A stretch of 64,000 bases of DNA from an uncultured Caryophanales bacterium (GCA_946409515.1 CAMJWS010000002.1:202506-266505); one strand, 5' to 3'. Counted from the first letter of the stretch, positions 37,666 through 47,208 are shown. Program-made: numbers and translations. Notes: generated from the sequence alone by a model not told the origin.

Positions 37666-38349
37666 TTAAGCAATAAAACTAAGTATTACAAGAGGTAAAG
37701 GTGAAAGCATATAAGTGATAATAGCCCACCACTCATTAAGGGCAATCGGGATGGACTTAGGTCTAGCCATCACTTCATTACCATCTTTATCAACACTTTT
37801 ATCTAAATATATTTTATATGTAGCGCGTGGATTAAATAAGAAGATGACCATAGTGACCGCTAATATAACGCCTACCACTATGGCAACAATACTTAACGCT
37901 TTAGCGTAGTTCTCATCATTAATTCTGACCGCTTCATAGCCTAATAAGGCATTAAGCGCAGGCATTGCAAAAGCAAAAGTCATTGCTAAAGTAGAAACAA
38001 TAATATGTGTTCTTAAGAATTGAAGCGGCATGAATAATAAGCAACCGATTAACGCAGCGGTAATAATAGAAAGCACCACTAAAACGTAGATCGTAATACT
38101 TTGAGAATGGGTATTGCTCATCTTATAGATATAAAAAACAATAACGCCCACCATTGCTAAGACTAAAGCGATATTGCCGTATATATTCCTTTTAAAAGAA
38201 TTTGGATAATTAAACTCATACGGAAACATTCTTCTAATAGAATATTTCACATCGTGTTTTTTATAGTAAAAAGCGGAGGAAAGAAAATATCCACCGACAA
38301 AGAGTGATAAGCTCGCTAAAAAGATTGAAAGGGAGATTAAACCAGGCAT
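37666..38349 (-). CDS. hypothetical six-helix membrane protein
   Basis: The 227-residue protein has about six transmembrane helices distributed through the length, with a short basic loop after helix 1. I do not recognise the family. It is the last gene of the gmk cluster, 2 nt after rpe, in the place where Bacillus has thiN. No conserved charged residue pattern suggests a substrate. Confidence 0.6.
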   Translation of the reverse strand: MPGLISLSIFLASLSLFVGGYFLSSAFYYKKHDVKYSIRRMFPYEFNYPNSFKRNIYGNIALVLAMVGVIVFYIYKMSNTHSQSITIYVLVVLSIITAALIGCLLFMPLQFLRTHIIVSTLAMTFAFAMPALNALLGYEAVRINDENYAKALSIVAIVVGVILAVTMVIFLFNPRATYKIYLDKSVDKDGNEVMARPKSIPIALNEWWAIITYMLSPLPLVILSFIA

Positions 38350-38351
38350 CT

Positions 38352-39011
38352 TTACTTAAATAAACTATCGTATCTTTCCTTAAAGTTATCTGCGCTGAAT
38401 AAGTAGTTACCAGCAACCAAGACATCAGCGCCAATATTTAAGCAGTCTTTACCGGTGATGTCGTTAATACCACCATCGACAGAAATTAAAGCGTGACTTC
38501 TTGTTTCAACAATCTCATCGATTAAAGCGCTAATTCTATCTAAGGTTTCTGGGATGAACTTTTGACCACCCGCACCAGGTTCAACACTCATGACGAGTAC
38601 TAAATCTAATTTTTCTAAGAATGGAAAGACCTTTTCAATTGGTGTTCCAGGCTTAACAGACAAGCCCGCTTTCATCTTATATTTATGGATTTCATCGATG
38701 ACTGCATCGACTTCATCATCATTCTTGCATGCTTCATAATGGAAGGTTAAATAGTCAGCGCCTGTTTTAGCGAACTTTTTAACGAAACTCATTGGGTCTT
38801 CCACCATGAGGTGAACATCCTTTACAAAGTCGATATCTTTAAACAATTTTTCAAAGAAGATATTACCAAAAGAAATATTCGGAACAAAGTGACCGTCCAT
38901 GACGTCTAAGTGGATCCATGTACCACCAGCATCCTTAATCTTTTTTAACTCATCTTCTAAGTGTAAGTAGTCACACACTAGAATGGATGGGGAAACGATC
39001 ATACTTTTCAT
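38352..39011 (-). CDS. rpe: ribulose-phosphate 3-epimerase
   Basis: Rpe interconverts ribulose-5-phosphate and xylulose-5-phosphate. The 219-residue TIM barrel has the signature HLDVMDGHFVPNISFG and the SVDGGINDITGKDCLNIGADVLVAGNYLF C-terminal phosphate site; metal-binding His and Asp residues are present. Its ATG overlaps the rsgA stop (ATGA), with GAGAGG upstream. Confidence 0.95.
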   Translation of the reverse strand: MKSMIVSPSILVCDYLHLEDELKKIKDAGGTWIHLDVMDGHFVPNISFGNIFFEKLFKDIDFVKDVHLMVEDPMSFVKKFAKTGADYLTFHYEACKNDDEVDAVIDEIHKYKMKAGLSVKPGTPIEKVFPFLEKLDLVLVMSVEPGAGGQKFIPETLDRISALIDEIVETRSHALISVDGGINDITGKDCLNIGADVLVAGNYLFSADNFKERYDSLFK

Positions 39012-39874
39012 TTTGAATACCTCTCTTTTTTAAAAATTGCTTCTTCTGATAACTTTTTATAGCATTCATAGGCGAGATTAGAAATCTCACCATTATGAAC
39101 CTTCTCTTTTACTAAACACCTATTTTCGCTTAAATGCAAGCAATCCGCAAAATAACATTTATTATATAAATTGGTAAAGCCTGGATAGAAAGCAGCGAGG
39201 TCCTCTTTATAGAGATTGAGCTCTAAGGAAGAGAATCCTGGAGTGTCGGCAATATAGCCACCTTGATATGGTAAAAGGATGACTTCTTTTGTTTGGTGCT
39301 TGCCTCTTCCTAGGGCCATAGAATATTCGCCAACAGCTCTTTCATAATTGCTATCAATCGCATTGATTAAGGAAGATTTTCCAACTCCAGTTTGACCCAT
39401 AATGCAGCTTACTTCATCTTTGAATAAAGCCTTCACTTCTTCGAGTCCTTCTTTGGTTTTATTGCTGATAAAATAGGTTTCGACATTGATACTAGCAAAT
39501 GTCTCTTTAATCTCATTTATGAGTTTTTTATCATGCTCTTTATCAATCTTGGTAATCACTAATTTTGCCTTGATATCATGCATATTAGCGTAGGTTAGAT
39601 ATTTAAACGCTAGAAGATAGGAAAAATCAGGTTCTTTAAGAGAGAACACTAAGATGATTTGAGAAATATTAGCGATTAACGGTCTTTTCAAAGAAGACGT
39701 TCTTGGATAGACATTTTCTATCACCAATTCGTTTGGATCAAATTCGATATTATCACCCACAACTGGTTTTATTCCTTGGTTACGGAAAATGCCACGTGGC
39801 TTACATTTATAGATGACCCCTTCCGCTTCTATAGCGTAGAGACCACATGTAATAGCAACAATTAATCCCTTCAT
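39008..39874 (-). CDS. rsgA: ribosome small-subunit GTPase A
   Basis: RsgA is a circularly permuted GTPase that checks 30S maturation. The 288-residue protein has an N-terminal OB fold, permuted G motifs (TKID G4, GQTGVGKSSLINAI G1, DTPGF G3) and a C-terminal zinc site (CYFADCLHLSENRC). Its start overlaps the kinase stop by 1 nt (TAATG). The kinase-phosphatase-RsgA arrangement is conserved in Firmicutes, where PrkC phosphorylates RsgA. Confidence 0.95.
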   Translation of the reverse strand: MKGLIVAITCGLYAIEAEGVIYKCKPRGIFRNQGIKPVVGDNIEFDPNELVIENVYPRTSSLKRPLIANISQIILVFSLKEPDFSYLLAFKYLTYANMHDIKAKLVITKIDKEHDKKLINEIKETFASINVETYFISNKTKEGLEEVKALFKDEVSCIMGQTGVGKSSLINAIDSNYERAVGEYSMALGRGKHQTKEVILLPYQGGYIADTPGFSSLELNLYKEDLAAFYPGFTNLYNKCYFADCLHLSENRCLVKEKVHNGEISNLAYECYKKLSEEAIFKKERYSK

Positions 39875-40761
39875 TATTTAAACCCGAAAATCCTCGCTAA
39901 GAGCGGTTTCTTTTCTTTTAGTAAATCTGGACGCTTACTTATTTCTAATAAGTCATCGTAGAATTCATCCGCTCCTTTATAACGATCGCCTAAGCGTTTT
40001 CTTGTCGCATTAGCGATAATCTTTTCAATTTCTTTTGGACAGTTTGGTACATACTTCTTAACAGGAGGAAATCTTTCCTTAATATGAGCAACTGCAACAT
40101 TAACTGGAGTGTCTTTATCAAATGGAACATGACCAGTTAATAATTCATAGAAGGTCACACCAGCGGCATAGATATCTGATTGAATTGAGGCCGGTTTACC
40201 TTGAGATATTTCAGGGGCTAAGTAATGGACGGAACCCACGATTTCACTAGTTTTTGTAAAACTATCATCCACACCACCAGCTTGGGCAATACCAAAGTCA
40301 CCTAATTTAATCGTGCCATCAGGCATGACATAGATGTTTTGTGGCTTGATATCACGGTGAATGATGTTATGTTGATGTGCATAAAATAACGCTGATGTAA
40401 GTTGGAGCATATAACTAACCGCTTCAGCGATTGGTATAGACGTTCTAAAATCGAGCATGTCTTTCATGTTTTGACCGCGCACATATTCGTTAGCGATGTA
40501 TGGGCGACCTTCAATTGTGCCATGGTTAAAAACCTTCACGATGTTAGGGTGATTCAAACTTGAGGCAATTGTGGCCTCATTTTGGAAACGACGAAGATTG
40601 ATTGGATTTTTCATCACGTCTTCCCTAATCATCTTAATGGCAACTTTACGTTTATTAATAATGTCAGTGGCTTCATAGACCTCCGCCATACCGCCATGAC
40701 CAATTCTTGCTTCAATACGATAGCGCCCGTCAACGAGGGCACCGATTTTAATTGTACTCAT
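39874..40761 (-). CDS. prkC: PrkC-type Ser/Thr kinase lacking PASTA domains
   Basis: The 295-residue product is a complete Hanks-type kinase: GHGGMAEVYEA glycine loop, AIKMI lysine, HRDIKPQNI catalytic loop, DFGIAQ, and APEISQ. Unlike normal PrkC it ends right after the kinase domain (tail KPLLARIFGFK): no transmembrane helix and no PASTA repeats, so it cannot sense cell-wall fragments directly. The start at 40761 has GGAGG 10 nt upstream; a start six codons earlier would overlap that site. It overlaps stp by 1 nt. Confidence 0.9.
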   Translation of the reverse strand: MSTIKIGALVDGRYRIEARIGHGGMAEVYEATDIINKRKVAIKMIREDVMKNPINLRRFQNEATIASSLNHPNIVKVFNHGTIEGRPYIANEYVRGQNMKDMLDFRTSIPIAEAVSYMLQLTSALFYAHQHNIIHRDIKPQNIYVMPDGTIKLGDFGIAQAGGVDDSFTKTSEIVGSVHYLAPEISQGKPASIQSDIYAAGVTFYELLTGHVPFDKDTPVNVAVAHIKERFPPVKKYVPNCPKEIEKIIANATRKRLGDRYKGADEFYDDLLEISKRPDLLKEKKPLLARIFGFK

Positions 40762-41516
40762 TATTCTTGTGCCTCCCATATGACCACGGCGATATTGTCA
40801 CTACCACCATTTTTATTGCCTATAGCAATAAGTTCATCGACTTTCTGTTCGACTGTGTCTTCGCCTTTTAAAACTGAGGCGATGTCATTAACAGGCACAT
40901 TGTTATATAAACCATCGCTACATAAGAGCACGGTTTCACCCATGTATGGGAATGATTTTACATCCACGCTTGCGCTTGGATAGACACCCAAGGCGTTCAT
41001 GAGTACGTGTCTTTTTGGATGGGTTAAAGCTTCTTCTTGACTAATTTGTCCGGTTCTCAATAAGTAGCCAACATATGTTTGGTCTTCCGACATTTGGACG
41101 AATTCACGTCTGTTTCTTAAGAAGTAACAACGAGAATCACCAACATGGCCTAAGATAGCTGTATCTTTGATGATGAGTAATAAGGTAATTGTGGTACCCA
41201 TACCATGATAAGACTTGTTACTTTGTGATTGTTCATAGATTGATTTATTGGCCTCACGGATCACTTGACCAACCCAGAGTTTTGCAAAGTAACGGTTTAG
41301 GAAGCCTTTACGGCTTTTAAATGCTGTCGTAATTGTATTAATCGCTAAAGATGAGGCTAAATCTCCTTTGCTTTGACCACCCATACCATCACAAACAACG
41401 AGTAAAACATTACCCGAAGCATTGATAAGAGCAGCAGCTTGGTCCTCATTACTCAAGCGGATTCTTCCAATGTCAGTTTTATATGAGAAGCGACCAGATA
41501 GATATCTACTATTCAT
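40761..41516 (-). CDS. stp: PP2C-type Ser/Thr phosphatase
   Basis: Stp/PrpC removes phosphate from targets of PrkC. The 251-residue protein has the metal-binding PP2C motifs NEDQAAALI, VCDGMGGQSKGDLAS, GHVGDSRCYF, LLCSDGLYNNV and GGSDNIAVV. Start overlaps the rlmN stop by 8 nt, with GAGGAG upstream. Confidence 0.95.
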   Translation of the reverse strand: MNSRYLSGRFSYKTDIGRIRLSNEDQAAALINASGNVLLVVCDGMGGQSKGDLASSLAINTITTAFKSRKGFLNRYFAKLWVGQVIREANKSIYEQSQSNKSYHGMGTTITLLLIIKDTAILGHVGDSRCYFLRNRREFVQMSEDQTYVGYLLRTGQISQEEALTHPKRHVLMNALGVYPSASVDVKSFPYMGETVLLCSDGLYNNVPVNDIASVLKGEDTVEQKVDELIAIGNKNGGSDNIAVVIWEAQE

Positions 41517-42564
41517 CTCTGTTCTCCTCTTCTACTTTGGCTTTTAATTGACCGCATGCAGCATCAATATCACTACCAAATTCTTTTCTAATTGTCGCGG
41601 TAACTCCACCCTTCATCAGATAGTCTAAGAAGGCGTGAACACGGTTACCACTGGAACGATGGAATTCTGGGAATTTGTTTGTCTCATTATATGGAATGAG
41701 ATTAACATAGCCCATTGTTCCTTTAATTAATTTAATTAACTGTTGAGCGTGTTCTTTTGTGTCATTGATACCTTCTAAAAGAAGATATTCATAAGTGACA
41801 CGACGCTTAGTTTCTTTTTCATAATAACGCACCGCTTCCATGACTTTATCCAAATGATAAGCACGGTTGATTTTCATCAGTCTACTTCTTAGTTCATCAT
41901 TAGGTGCATGTAAAGAGATGGCTAAGTTAGTTTGTAAATGTTCATCAGCGTATCTATAGATATTTTCCACAATACCACATGTTGAGATGGTGATATGTCT
42001 AGCGCCAATCGCTAAACCTTTTGGATGGTTTAAGATTCTAATGAAATCTAAAACGTTATCGTAGTTATCAAATGGTTCACCTGTTCCCATCACAACAACG
42101 TGAGTAACATGTTGGCCTTTGTTTTCTTCTTTGAGAAGTTTATTAATTAATAAGATTTGTCCCATCATTTCTTCTGGAGCAAGATTTCTTTGCTTACCAA
42201 GAATACCGCTGGAGCAGAAAGAACAACCCATATTACAACCCACCTGGCTAGATACGCATACTGCACAGCCATATGAGTAGCGCATTAAAACACATTCGAC
42301 TTTATAGCCGTCTTTTAGTTCGACGAGTAATTTAATTGTGCCGTCTTTACTCACTTGTTTGGTATAAACAGTTGGTAAGTCTAAGCAGTACTTTTCTTTA
42401 AGAACTTCACGGAATGATTTAGATATGTCACTCATCTCATCAAAGGATTCCGCTTTCTTTTCATAAATCCACGAGTAAAGTTGCGTGGCGCGGTAAGGTT
42501 TTTGACCTTCCTCCTCCATCAACTTGATGAGTTTATTCATTTCTAATCCGTAAAGATTAATCAT
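41509..42564 (-). CDS. rlmN: 23S rRNA/tRNA (adenine-C2) methyltransferase
   Basis: RlmN is a radical SAM enzyme that methylates A2503 of 23S rRNA and A37 of some tRNAs. The 351-residue protein has the CNMGCSFC 4Fe-4S motif, GTGEPFDNYDNV, and the C-terminal catalytic Cys region (AACGQLK). Start overlaps the rsmB-like stop by 8 nt. Confidence 0.96.
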   Translation of the reverse strand: MINLYGLEMNKLIKLMEEEGQKPYRATQLYSWIYEKKAESFDEMSDISKSFREVLKEKYCLDLPTVYTKQVSKDGTIKLLVELKDGYKVECVLMRYSYGCAVCVSSQVGCNMGCSFCSSGILGKQRNLAPEEMMGQILLINKLLKEENKGQHVTHVVVMGTGEPFDNYDNVLDFIRILNHPKGLAIGARHITISTCGIVENIYRYADEHLQTNLAISLHAPNDELRSRLMKINRAYHLDKVMEAVRYYEKETKRRVTYEYLLLEGINDTKEHAQQLIKLIKGTMGYVNLIPYNETNKFPEFHRSSGNRVHAFLDYLMKGGVTATIRKEFGSDIDAACGQLKAKVEEENRDE

Positions 42565-43816
42565 TCTTTTTGGCCTTTTTTAATGCTGCAAAATAATAGG
42601 AACCACCATATTTCTTATATGGGAAATATAGCTTATCTCTCACTAATGTGAAGTTTTCATTATTAGCGAGGAATTCATTGATGATGTTGATACTTTCTTT
42701 CTTTGAAAGAGTGTCCACTAAGTAGAGGAGATAACCATCTTCTTCCACTTGTTCAGCGGCTTCTTTTAGAGCAAGTTTTTGATTGGCGATTAATTCATCG
42801 AGTTTGTTGAAATCAAATCTTAAGAAATAATCTGGTAAAAGTTGTAAGAGATTGAATCTAGAATTATCAGGCATGACCACGAATGTATGCACAGGCTTAG
42901 ATAAGCATGTGATAATTGAGGAAGCTTGTGCTTCATAGACATTAACACCTCTTACTTGGTTCTTATTCAAGAAATTTCTAGCGTTAGATGCTGTCGCTAA
43001 ATTACCAGCGATGAATTCCACACCAGAAATACTTTCTTTTCTAGAAAGAAGGTCGATGAGTAAGTCATTTGGATATTCGGTATAGATGGCTAAGCCTCTT
43101 AAAAGATCCACATCACCTTCATCTAACATTTCTTTGAACGCTAAAGCGTATGGAGTGGCAAGAGCTTTTTCGTTGACTTCATGGTTTTTAAATTTACCTT
43201 CGCCTTTATATAAAGCCATGCCATTAACACCTTCAATTCTTTCGAATTCAGGGTATTTATTGAAGAAGTCTTCGTCTTCAATTTTCTTATTATCAATTCT
43301 TAAAACGACTGGAGCAGGTTTGCTATTAGCCTTTAGGGCTTTGCTAACCGCAATATGACCGAACTGTTTATTCCACATCTTGATGATTTCCGTAGGTGTG
43401 TTGTAGCGGAAAGAAAGGAACTCAAAAGAACCGACTTCAATATTTTCTGGAACGAGTTTCTTCTCTTGGAGATATGGTTCAATGAAGTCTTGAGCTTTGA
43501 TATCTTCTTCTTTGAGATATTGCTCTACTTCTTTATTGCAGTCCTCTTGATCAAGTTTCTTAATGAATAAGGCATTGCTAAAAGCAATCATTAAAGCAAT
43601 CGCACCGACACTATCTAAGTCAGGATATTGTTTGTTTATCACATTGGATAAAACCAGATAATGGCGAAGTACACATCCGACCATCGCGGATATATTCGCT
43701 TTATCCTCCTTAGAAACTTCGTTCTTTTTGAAAGCTTGCTTTAAGGCAAGAGAAAACGGTGTGTTTTCGTTAATGATTCTGTTTAGGATGTCCCTAGCTA
43801 AAACTTGTGGAGTCAT
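42557..43816 (-). CDS. RsmB-like protein with degenerate methyltransferase domain
   Basis: The 419-residue protein holds the rsmB place between priA and rlmN and has the RsmB layout: an N-terminal NusB-like domain (TPQVLARDILNRIINENTPF...) and a Rossmann-type C-terminus. However, the SAM motif (AAPGGKT in RsmB) reads IYTEYPND (244-251), the DAPCSG motif reads VVMPDNSRF (313-321), and the second cysteine motif (TCS) reads VDTLSKK (367-373). Both catalytic cysteines and the SAM loop are gone, so methylation of 16S C967 by this protein is unlikely. The reading frame is intact, has AGGAG and is coupled to rlmN, so it is probably kept for another function such as rRNA binding. Confidence 0.75.
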   Translation of the reverse strand: MTPQVLARDILNRIINENTPFSLALKQAFKKNEVSKEDKANISAMVGCVLRHYLVLSNVINKQYPDLDSVGAIALMIAFSNALFIKKLDQEDCNKEVEQYLKEEDIKAQDFIEPYLQEKKLVPENIEVGSFEFLSFRYNTPTEIIKMWNKQFGHIAVSKALKANSKPAPVVLRIDNKKIEDEDFFNKYPEFERIEGVNGMALYKGEGKFKNHEVNEKALATPYALAFKEMLDEGDVDLLRGLAIYTEYPNDLLIDLLSRKESISGVEFIAGNLATASNARNFLNKNQVRGVNVYEAQASSIITCLSKPVHTFVVMPDNSRFNLLQLLPDYFLRFDFNKLDELIANQKLALKEAAEQVEEDGYLLYLVDTLSKKESINIINEFLANNENFTLVRDKLYFPYKKYGGSYYFAALKKAKKND

Positions 43817-43837
43817 AATGACTTCTCCTATTGACGT

Positions 43838-44290
43838 TTAGTCCTTGTTGAAATCACGGAAGATATCACCAGTGAAGATTTCATCCTCACCATCTCCTTC
43901 TTCCATATCTTCATAATCCTCATTAGCAACGTCGACTAAATTATCGCTAGCGATAAAGCGTGGATAATTGTCATTAAATTTGCTGTAGCGATTATCTTGC
44001 GAATAATAATAGAATTCAAGAATTTTATTAATCGCGACATCGCCGATACTTTCTAAAATTAAATGTGCTGCTTGTTCTTGTAAGACAGCGACTTTCTTTG
44101 GAGCGTGGACATGAATAATGATATTCCAGGAAGTTTGTTCCACTCCGTTATGGAAGACCATGTTTTCTGGGGCCACGAATAAAATTTCGTCTTCGCTTAA
44201 CTCATAAAGTTTGGCTAAATTTGGAGTCATTTCACGAGATAAACGACCGACTACAAATTGATCTAAACCGTAAATGGTAATAGTAATCAT
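43838..44290 (-). CDS. hypothetical protein in the def/fmt position
   Basis: The 150-residue protein has a compact alpha/beta N-terminal domain (ITITIYGLDQFVVGRLSREM) with a tautomerase/DUF1904-like look, and a very acidic C-terminus (DYEDMEEGDGEDE). No family can be named with confidence. GAGG precedes the ATG. It lies between priA and rsmB, exactly where Bacillus has def and fmt. Confidence 0.6.
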   Translation of the reverse strand: MITITIYGLDQFVVGRLSREMTPNLAKLYELSEDEILFVAPENMVFHNGVEQTSWNIIIHVHAPKKVAVLQEQAAHLILESIGDVAINKILEFYYYSQDNRYSKFNDNYPRFIASDNLVDVANEDYEDMEEGDGEDEIFTGDIFRDFNKD

Positions 44291-44338
44291 ATAAAATACC
44301 TCATGAATTAGTATAATACAGACTCTACATTTTTAGTA

Positions 44339-46534
44339 TTAAAAATTGTAAGGATCTATATTAATCAATAATTCGTAGGCACTGTTATAGGCAAATAGCT
44401 CCTGCATTTTAAGGAGAATATCGTGTGCTTTTTTAGGATCTTTGAATTTGATAAGAATGGCTCTAACATGTAGGCCCATATCAAACGGAATATATGGTGT
44501 TGATGGTCCTAAGATTTGTCCATCATCTAAAAATTCATCGTTTAAGAAGTCCACTATTCGAATGGTATTTTCAATAACAGTTTCTTCACTTTTACCGCGT
44601 ATTGTCACGCTCGCAAGATAAGCGTATGGAGGATAAAATTGTAGTTTACGCATTTCCATCTCTTTACGATAGAAAAGTTCATAGTCTTGTCTAGCGGCAA
44701 ATGTAATCGCATAGTGACTTGGTAAATATGTTTGAATGATTGCCATACCTGGTTTTTCTTTTCTTCCTGAACGTCCTATTGCTTGGGTAATAAGTTGGAA
44801 AGCTCTTTCATTACTACGGTATGATGGCATAGATAAACCGATATCCGCTAAAACAATACCGACAAGTGTCACGTCAGGGAAATCATGGCCTTTAGCAATC
44901 ATTTGAGTACCAATTAAGACATCAGCTTCTTTCTTTCTGAAAGCCTCTATTACTTCTGGAATCTTACTCTTATTCTTTGCAGAGTCACTATCTAATCTCA
45001 GTGTTCTAGCGCTTGGGAAAAGACGTTCCACTTCTTCTTGGATTTTCTCTGTTCCAAAGCCTGTTTTCATTAGATATTTAGAACCACATTCTGGACATGT
45101 TTCTGGTAATGGCTCAACATAGTCACAGTGATGACATTTCAGCATATTATCTTTCTTATGGTAGGTTAGTGCAATTCCACAAGTTGGACACTTAAAGACA
45201 TGTCCGCAGTTACGACATGTAACATGTGTAGAAAAACCTCTTCTATTAATAAGTAAGATAGCTTGTTCGCCTTTCGCTAAGGTCTTATGAAGTTCATCTC
45301 TTAAGGCATGAGAGAAGATATAGGAATCTCGATCAATATTATGATAATCGAGCATATTAACTATTTTTGTGGTTGGTAGTTTTTGATTATTAATACGCTT
45401 TGTTAAATAAAGCATATGATAAACACCTTTTTGTCCTCTCGCCCTACTTTCTAAAGAAGGAGTGGCACTAGCAAGTAACACTTTAGCGTGATTATATTTT
45501 CCACGCATAATAGCCACTTCTCTAGCGTGATAGAAAGGTAAGTTATCTTGTTTATATGATTCGGTATGTTCTTCGTCTAATATAATTAGACCAATGTTTT
45601 TTAAAGGAGCGAATATTGCACTTCTAACACCAACGACAATCTTACAGTCCCCTTTAGCGATCTTACGATATTCATCATATTTTTCCGCTGGAGTAAGTTC
45701 ACTATGCAAGATAGCGACGTTATTAGAAAATCTATGGAGGAAGTATTCCACCATCATTGGGGTTAAAGATATTTCAGGAACAAGCATTAAAACAGACTTA
45801 CCCGCTTTAAGAACTTGTTCGGATAAATTTAGATAAACTTCAGTTTTACCTGAACCGGTAACACCCTCTAACAGATAGACACTATCGTTTGAATTGTTGA
45901 ACTCATCTATGACCTTGTTTTGGTCTTCACTGAGTTTAGGAGGAGTTTGATATTGATAGTCAGGAACTTTTAACCTGCGTTTTTCCTCTTTAACGATTTG
46001 AATTCTATTCTTTTCTAAAAGCTTATCAATAATACTAACTTGCTTAATATCGCGCTTTAAAACACGACCTTCAAGTTTGATAAATCTTAATAGTTCTATT
46101 TGTTTGTTTGTTAAGTCTTCTTCACTTTCATCAATGACTTCTAAATATTGATCATAGGCAATCTTAGGAGCCTTTAAAGATGATTTCCTTGGAGATAAAG
46201 AAGGAGGCAGCATTGATTGAAGAACACTAATCTTTGGGACTAGATAATAAGAAGATACTTCGTCTAATAAAGAAAGTAATTCTTCGTTCAACAACGGAAC
46301 ATCATCAATAACATCTTTAATCTCACTGATGGAGAAGCCTTTTTCTTCTTCATATTGTTCTAAATTGAGATTAGTTTCTGTTACGTTTATTACATAACCG
46401 ATTAAATCACGGTGATTGAACTCTAAAAGAACTCTAATGCCTTTAACTAGTTTTTTGTTGCCTTTATAGCAATAAGAAAAAGGACGGTTTAACGAACTCT
46501 TGGCATATTCAATAAGAACTTCCACTATTTGCAT
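44339..46534 (-). CDS. priA: primosomal protein N' (replication restart helicase)
   Basis: PriA is a superfamily 2 helicase that reloads the replisome at stalled forks. The 731-residue protein has Walker A GVTGSGKTEVYL, DEEH box, and eight zinc-binding cysteines (CRNCGHVFKCPTCG...CHHCDYVEPLPETCPECG). The N-terminal DNA-binding domain is present. Weak Shine-Dalgarno, 14 nt after gmk; rpoZ and coaBC, which lie here in Bacillus, are absent. Confidence 0.95.
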   Translation of the reverse strand: MQIVEVLIEYAKSSLNRPFSYCYKGNKKLVKGIRVLLEFNHRDLIGYVINVTETNLNLEQYEEEKGFSISEIKDVIDDVPLLNEELLSLLDEVSSYYLVPKISVLQSMLPPSLSPRKSSLKAPKIAYDQYLEVIDESEEDLTNKQIELLRFIKLEGRVLKRDIKQVSIIDKLLEKNRIQIVKEEKRRLKVPDYQYQTPPKLSEDQNKVIDEFNNSNDSVYLLEGVTGSGKTEVYLNLSEQVLKAGKSVLMLVPEISLTPMMVEYFLHRFSNNVAILHSELTPAEKYDEYRKIAKGDCKIVVGVRSAIFAPLKNIGLIILDEEHTESYKQDNLPFYHAREVAIMRGKYNHAKVLLASATPSLESRARGQKGVYHMLYLTKRINNQKLPTTKIVNMLDYHNIDRDSYIFSHALRDELHKTLAKGEQAILLINRRGFSTHVTCRNCGHVFKCPTCGIALTYHKKDNMLKCHHCDYVEPLPETCPECGSKYLMKTGFGTEKIQEEVERLFPSARTLRLDSDSAKNKSKIPEVIEAFRKKEADVLIGTQMIAKGHDFPDVTLVGIVLADIGLSMPSYRSNERAFQLITQAIGRSGRKEKPGMAIIQTYLPSHYAITFAARQDYELFYRKEMEMRKLQFYPPYAYLASVTIRGKSEETVIENTIRIVDFLNDEFLDDGQILGPSTPYIPFDMGLHVRAILIKFKDPKKAHDILLKMQELFAYNSAYELLINIDPYNF

Positions 46535-46548
46535 GTTCTACCGTCTCT

Positions 46549-47121
46549 TTAGTCTCTATCAAATTCCTTAAGGATTTTTATAATTTCATCACCAGCGCGA
46601 TTAATACGATCGTTCATAATAACGAAATCATAATTCTTGGCTTTTTCCATTTCGGCTTCCGCTTTAGCAAGGCGCTTTTGGATGACTTCTTCAGTCTCAG
46701 ATTTTCTCTTTCTAATACGTGCTTCAAGCTGTTTCATTGATGGCGGTTTCAAATAGAAGGAAACGACTCTATCATCTTTAACCTTCGAAAGTACTTGTTC
46801 CGCGCCATTGATTTCAATCTCAAGCAAAACATTTTTACCTTGATTACGGAGATCTTCAACAATGCTTCTTGGTGTACCATAACGGTTGCCAACGAACTCC
46901 GCCCATTCAAGGAAATTATCGTTATCAATATTCTTTTGGAATTCTTCTTTACTAACAAAGTAATATTCCACACCATTAGTCTCTGTGGCCCTTGGTTCTC
47001 TTGTGGTCATAGATACTGAAAACACCATCGGGAATAACTCACGATTCATAATGTATTTTCTGACAGTGCCTTTGCCGACACCTGATGGACCACTAAGAAT
47101 AATTAATAACCCTTTTTTCAT
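46549..47121 (-). CDS. gmk: guanylate kinase
   Basis: Gmk phosphorylates GMP to GDP. The 190-residue protein starts MKKGLLIILSGPSGVGKGTV (P-loop) and has the GMP-binding SMTTREPRATETNGVEYYF. It heads the gmk-to-rpe minus-strand cluster and is divergent from rqcH. No Shine-Dalgarno is visible; a promoter sits so close that the 5' leader would be about 3 nt. Confidence 0.96.
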   Translation of the reverse strand: MKKGLLIILSGPSGVGKGTVRKYIMNRELFPMVFSVSMTTREPRATETNGVEYYFVSKEEFQKNIDNDNFLEWAEFVGNRYGTPRSIVEDLRNQGKNVLLEIEINGAEQVLSKVKDDRVVSFYLKPPSMKQLEARIRKRKSETEEVIQKRLAKAEAEMEKAKNYDFVIMNDRINRAGDEIIKILKEFDRD

Positions 47122-47131
47122 AGTACGACAT

Positions 47132-47160
47132 ATTTTATAAGATATTTATAAATAAGGCAA
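47132..47160 (-). promoter_or_regulatory. gmk promoter, near-leaderless
   Basis: On the minus strand: -35 TTGCCT (47160-47155), 17-nt spacer, -10 TAAAAT (47137-47132), 10 nt to the ATG at 47121. Confidence 0.55.
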
Positions 47161-47179
47161 CACCTCTTACCCTATTTTC

Positions 47180-47208
47180 TTAACTATATTCAACATTTTT
47201 GCTAATAT
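47180..47208 (+). promoter_or_regulatory. rqcH promoter, leaderless type
   Basis: -35 TTAACT (47180-47185), 17-nt spacer, -10 TAATAT (47203-47208), 6 nt (ATTTCC) to the ATG at 47215. No Shine-Dalgarno. Confidence 0.55.
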
